A stretch of DNA of 19,910 nt from GCA-2686265 sp036010965 (GTDB lineage Bacteria > Planctomycetota > UBA1135 > GCA-002686595). The stretch spans positions 1 to 19,910 of the forward strand of contig DASCMO010000041.1 of NCBI GenBank assembly GCA_036010965.1. The letters run 5' to 3'. Both the position numbers and the translations under genes were made by a program. The notes under the pieces were generated by a model. The model saw nothing but the letters and a program-made list of their open reading frames with translations. It was not told the DNA's origin and did no database searches. Of the stretch, positions 15,577 to 19,910 are shown piece by piece (the stretch's first letter is position 1; each line of letters opens with the position of its first letter).

Positions 15577-16722
15577 ATGGATTTCGAGCTGTCCGAGGAG
15601 TTGACGATGGTGCGCGACATGGCGCGCGAGTACTCCGTCACCGAGCTCGCCCCGCGCGCGGCGAAGCACGACCGCCAGAGCTACATCGATCCTGAGGTTT
15701 TTACCCAGCTCGGTGAGCTGGGCCTGTGGGGTCTGACGATCCCCGAGGAGTACGGCGGCGCGGGGATGGGGACTCAGGCGATGGTGGTGGTGCTGGAGGA
15801 ACTCAACCACGCCTGCGCCTCCACGGGGGTGACCGTCTCGGTGCACAACAGCCTGCTCGGCGCGCCCCTGTGTCGCTACGGGAGTGACGAGCAGAAGCGT
15901 ACCTGGCTCCCGCGGCTGGCGAGCGGGGAGGTCATCGGCTGCTACTGCCTGACAGAGCCCAACGCGGGCTCCGACGCGGCCGCCCTGCGCACCACGGCCG
16001 TCCTCGACGGCGACGAATGGGTGCTCGACGGCACCAAGGTCTGGGTCACCAACGGCGGCATCGCGGGCCTCGCGATCGTCTACGCGCGGACAAACCCCGA
16101 CGTTTCGCGGGCCAAGGGCATCTCGGCTTTCCTGGTCCCGATGGACACGCCCGGCGTGCGGGTGGGCAAGGCGGAGTTGAAGACGGGTATCCGCGCCTCC
16201 TCGACCACCGAGGTGCTGCTCGAGGGCGCGCGCATCCCGAAGGACAACCTGCTCGGCGAGCTCGACCGCGGCTTCATGATCGCCATGGACACCCTCGATG
16301 GCGGGCGCATCGGCATCGCCTCGCAGGCTGTCGGCATTGGACGCGCCTGCCTCGACGCCTCGATCTCCTATGCCCGCGACCGCGAGCAGTTCGGCCGCCC
16401 GATCGGCGAGTTTCAGGCCGTGCAGTGGAAGATCGCTGACATGGCGACGCGCCTCGACGCGGCGCGGCTCTTGACCCTTCGTGCGGCGGTCGTGCGCGAC
16501 TCGGGCAAGCGCTGCTCCCTCGAAGCGGCGCAGGCCAAGCTCGCCGCCTCGACCACCGCGAACTTCTGCGCGGACGAGTGCCTCCAGATTCACGCCGGCG
16601 CGGGCTATACCGACGACTTCGAGGTCGAGCGCTTCTTCCGCGACGCGCGTATCACCGAGATCTACGAGGGTGCGACCGACATCCAGCGCATCGTCATCTC
16701 CCGCAACCTGTTGACCGCTTGA
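15577..16722 (+). CDS. Acyl-CoA dehydrogenase (short-chain type)
   Basis: The protein is 381 aa, the normal length for short-chain acyl-CoA dehydrogenases. It begins 15 bases after the previous stop, with GAGAAGACGAG just ahead of the ATG. FAD- and substrate-binding hallmarks are CYCLTEPNAGSDAAALRTTA and WVTNGG in the beta domain, GIASQAVGIGRACLDASISY with DREQFGRPIGEFQ in the C-terminal helices, and the catalytic base Glu364 in ITEIYEGATDIQR. It oxidises an acyl-CoA to the 2-enoyl-CoA and passes electrons to electron-transfer flavoprotein, which is not encoded in the window. With the neighbours, butyryl-CoA is the likeliest substrate; isobutyryl-CoA or 2-methylbutyryl-CoA are alternatives because close paralogues act in branched-chain amino acid breakdown. 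Its stop overlaps the next gene's start. Confidence 0.94.
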   Translation: MDFELSEELTMVRDMAREYSVTELAPRAAKHDRQSYIDPEVFTQLGELGLWGLTIPEEYGGAGMGTQAMVVVLEELNHACASTGVTVSVHNSLLGAPLCRYGSDEQKRTWLPRLASGEVIGCYCLTEPNAGSDAAALRTTAVLDGDEWVLDGTKVWVTNGGIAGLAIVYARTNPDVSRAKGISAFLVPMDTPGVRVGKAELKTGIRASSTTEVLLEGARIPKDNLLGELDRGFMIAMDTLDGGRIGIASQAVGIGRACLDASISYARDREQFGRPIGEFQAVQWKIADMATRLDAARLLTLRAAVVRDSGKRCSLEAAQAKLAASTTANFCADECLQIHAGAGYTDDFEVERFFRDARITEIYEGATDIQRIVISRNLLTA

Positions 16723-17689
16723 GTTCCGCCGCCGAAATCGTCGAGCGCCTGAAGGCGGGGGATCGCGCGGCCGTCGCGCGCCTCATCTCGTGGGCGGAAA
16801 ACGGCGACCCGCGCTTTGGCGAGGCGCTGGGAGCGTTCTTCGAACGCGTGGGCCGAGCCTGGCGGACGGGCGTCACCGGCCCGCCCGGCGCAGGCAAGAG
16901 CACGCTCGTGAACGAGCTCGCGGGCCTGCAGCGCGGCGCGGATAACTCGGTGGGCATCCTGGCGGTCGACCCCTCCAGCCCCTTCAGCGGCGGCGCCCTG
17001 CTCGGGGATCGCATTCGGATGGAGGAGCGCAGCGCCGATCCGGGTGTGTTCATCCGCTCGATGGCCTCGCGCGGGAGCCACGGCGGCCTGGCGCGCGCCG
17101 CGATCGACGCCTGCGACGTCATGGACGCCTTCGGCTTCGAGGAGCTCCTGGTCGAGACCGTGGGCGTCGGCCAGGCGGAGTTCGACGTGATGGAGGCCGT
17201 CGACACGGTGCTGGTCGTGCTCTGCCCGGGCGCGGGCGACGGTATCCAGGCCATGAAGGCGGGCCTGCTGGAGGTCGCTGACGTGCTGGTCGTGAACAAG
17301 GCGGAAGTGGCGGGTGCCGAGCGCCTGCAGACCGACCTCGAGGACGCCGTTGCCCTACGCCGGCGGGATCAGGGGGCCTGGGAGACGCCGGTCATCTCCT
17401 GCAGCGCGGGCCGTGGCGAGGGGATTGAGGGGGTCTGGGAGGCCACTGAGCGCCACCGGGCCTACCTGGGCGGGGAGGGCCGACTGGAGGCCCGTCGCCT
17501 GCGGCTGCGGCTTGCCCAGGTGCGTGGCGCTGTCGCCGCGGGCCTGGACCGTAGGCTCTGGGGGACGGGCGAGCTGGCGGAGCGCGCACGGGAACTCTTG
17601 GCGGCCAGCGCGACACCCTACGATGTAGCCGACGACTTGCTGGCGGACGTGTCCGCCGGCCTGTCCGAGCCGGAGGAGATCGCGGGATC

Positions 17690-17693
<4 letters not shown>
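16719..17693 (+). CDS. MeaB/ArgK-type GTPase, chaperone of the B12 mutase
   Basis: The protein is 324 aa from a TTG at 16719, which overlaps the preceding TGA (TTGA). This start gives MSSAAEIVERLKAGDRAAVARLIS, the normal family N-terminus; no in-frame ATG or GTG exists nearby. Motifs: Walker A GPPGAGKS (54-61), DPSSPFSGGALLGDRIRM with the switch region, ETVGVGQAE (146-154), and the guanine-recognition motif as NKAE (193-196) where NKxD is usual. MeaB-type G proteins gate delivery of adenosylcobalamin to the mutase and help release damaged cofactor. Its place just before the mutase, with a 4-bp overlap (ATGA), says it serves that enzyme. In IcmF proteins the same domain is fused to isobutyryl-CoA mutase; here it is separate. 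The NKAE variant should still bind guanine, but this is not certain. Confidence 0.9.
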
Positions 17694-19357
<1,664 letters not shown>

Positions 19358-19372
19358 CCCTTCAGTGAGACC

Positions 19373-19798
19373 ATGACGGAGCGAAAGATCAGGGTGCTGG
19401 TGGGCAAGCCCGGCCTCGATGGCCACGACCGCGGCGCGAAGACCGTCGCCACCGTTCTGCGCGATCACGGCATGGAGGTCATCTACACGGGCCTACACCA
19501 GACGCCCGAGATGATCGCCGAGGTCGCGGCCCAGGAGGATGTGGACGTCGTCGGGCTCTCGATCCTCTCGGGGGCTCACATGGAGCTCTTCCCGCGCGTG
19601 CGGGACGAGCTCGTGGCGCGCGGCATGGGCGAGATCATGCTCGTGGGCGGCGGGATCATCCCTCCCGAGGATGCGCAGGCTCTGGAGGCCGCGGGCTACG
19701 CGCGGCTGTTCGGTCCTGGGTCGCCGACCGAGGAGATCGCCGAGTGGATCCAGGCCCGCATGGGCGAACGTCTGGCGGCGAAAGGCGGTCAGGAATGA
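19373..19798 (+). CDS. icmB: B12-binding small subunit of the acyl-CoA mutase
   Basis: The protein is 141 aa, a single cobalamin-binding Rossmann-like domain. The B12 signature is complete: Asp16-x-His18-x-x-Gly21 in KPGLDGHDRGAKT (His18 is the lower cobalt ligand), Ser63-x-Leu65 in GLSILSGAH, and the Gly-rich loop VGGGIIPPED (91-100). It supplies adenosylcobalamin to the mutase large subunit encoded 15 bases upstream and works as a complex with it. The split large/small arrangement is the IcmA/IcmB type; the C-terminal domains of methylmalonyl-CoA mutases are homologous. I name it icmB only because of the partner's active-site residues. The stop overlaps the next start (ATGA). Confidence 0.88.
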   Translation: MTERKIRVLVGKPGLDGHDRGAKTVATVLRDHGMEVIYTGLHQTPEMIAEVAAQEDVDVVGLSILSGAHMELFPRVRDELVARGMGEIMLVGGGIIPPEDAQALEAAGYARLFGPGSPTEEIAEWIQARMGERLAAKGGQE

Positions 19799-19910
19799 GT
19801 ACGGGCGATGAGCGCGAGATCCTCAACATTGACGAAGCCGCCGCGCTGGTGGGCGTCAGCGTGAAGACCTTCATCCGCGTGCTCCACACCGAGAACATCC
19901 CCGCGCGCAA
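19795..19910 (+). CDS. HTH (excisionase/MerR-like) protein, N-terminal part only
   Basis: 38 codons are visible before the window ends, beginning at an ATG that overlaps the small-subunit stop (ATGA). The sequence MSTGDEREILNIDEAAALVG followed by VSVKTFIRVLHTENIPAR fits the HTH_17/excisionase-type winged helix: a LNIDEAAxxxGVS turn, then KTFIRVLH as recognition helix and ENIPA as the start of the wing. Only the first domain is visible, so a small regulator and a larger protein with a DNA-binding N-terminus are both possible. Translational coupling to the mutase suggests it belongs to the operon and may regulate it. It is truncated by the window edge, not by mutation. Confidence 0.6.
   Translation, partial: MSTGDEREILNIDEAAALVGVSVKTFIRVLHTENIPAR

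Noticed and set aside
14350..16593. Minus-strand open frame of 747 codons across the dehydrogenase genes
   Set aside because: It is antisense to three well-recognised enzymes with catalytic residues, and its product is His/Arg/Asp-rich with no family pattern.

Overview
The window is GC-rich, densely coded bacterial DNA, most likely chromosomal and most likely from a planctomycete (Planctomycetota). Four things support this: a secreted cysteine-containing protein with a GDGSGTACPCGN-type segment (1-1298), an exported PQQ-type beta-propeller protein starting DWPRFRGPDGTG (4307-5626), a DUF1080-like lipoprotein (6566-7222), and an ECF sigma factor / membrane anti-sigma / CHAT-protein gene set (7612-11944). 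The assignment rests on family habits and is not proven. Myxococcota or Acidobacteriota remain possible. I saw no tRNA, rRNA, CRISPR array, insertion sequence or transposase.

Left part (1-7431), mostly minus strand. It holds a large exported surface or extracellular protein running off the left edge, a methyltransferase-fold/aminoglycoside-phosphotransferase-like fusion, a small exported hypothetical protein, a PQQ-propeller protein, a plus-strand membrane-anchored coiled-coil protein, a DUF1080-like lipoprotein, and a short ORF carrying the C-terminal HPxGTxxMG signature of GMC oxidoreductases that is probably a remnant.

Middle part (7612-13347). Three tightly packed minus-strand genes encode an ECF sigma factor, a zinc-finger membrane protein that is probably its anti-sigma factor, and an exported TPR-like/CHAT protein with an intact His/Cys dyad. 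This looks like a self-contained envelope signalling unit. Head-to-head with the sigma gene is a three-TM SGNH/GDSL hydrolase.

Right part (13517-19910), plus strand. This is one operon with mostly overlapping or near-touching genes: thiolase, 3-hydroxybutyryl-CoA dehydrogenase, acyl-CoA dehydrogenase, MeaB-type GTPase, B12-dependent acyl-CoA mutase large subunit, B12-binding small subunit, and the start of an HTH protein. The mutase would usually be annotated methylmalonyl-CoA mutase. However, the two residues that select substrate are Phe83 and Gln201, which match isobutyryl-CoA mutase (Phe80/Gln198) and not methylmalonyl-CoA mutase (Tyr89/Arg207). Read this way the operon makes biochemical sense: isobutyryl-CoA (for example from valine) is isomerised to butyryl-CoA, oxidised to crotonyl-CoA, then 3-hydroxybutyryl-CoA is oxidised to acetoacetyl-CoA and cleaved to acetyl-CoA. 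Only an enoyl-CoA hydratase is missing from the visible part. This split, chaperone-coupled isobutyryl-CoA mutase operon is the most interesting element of the window.
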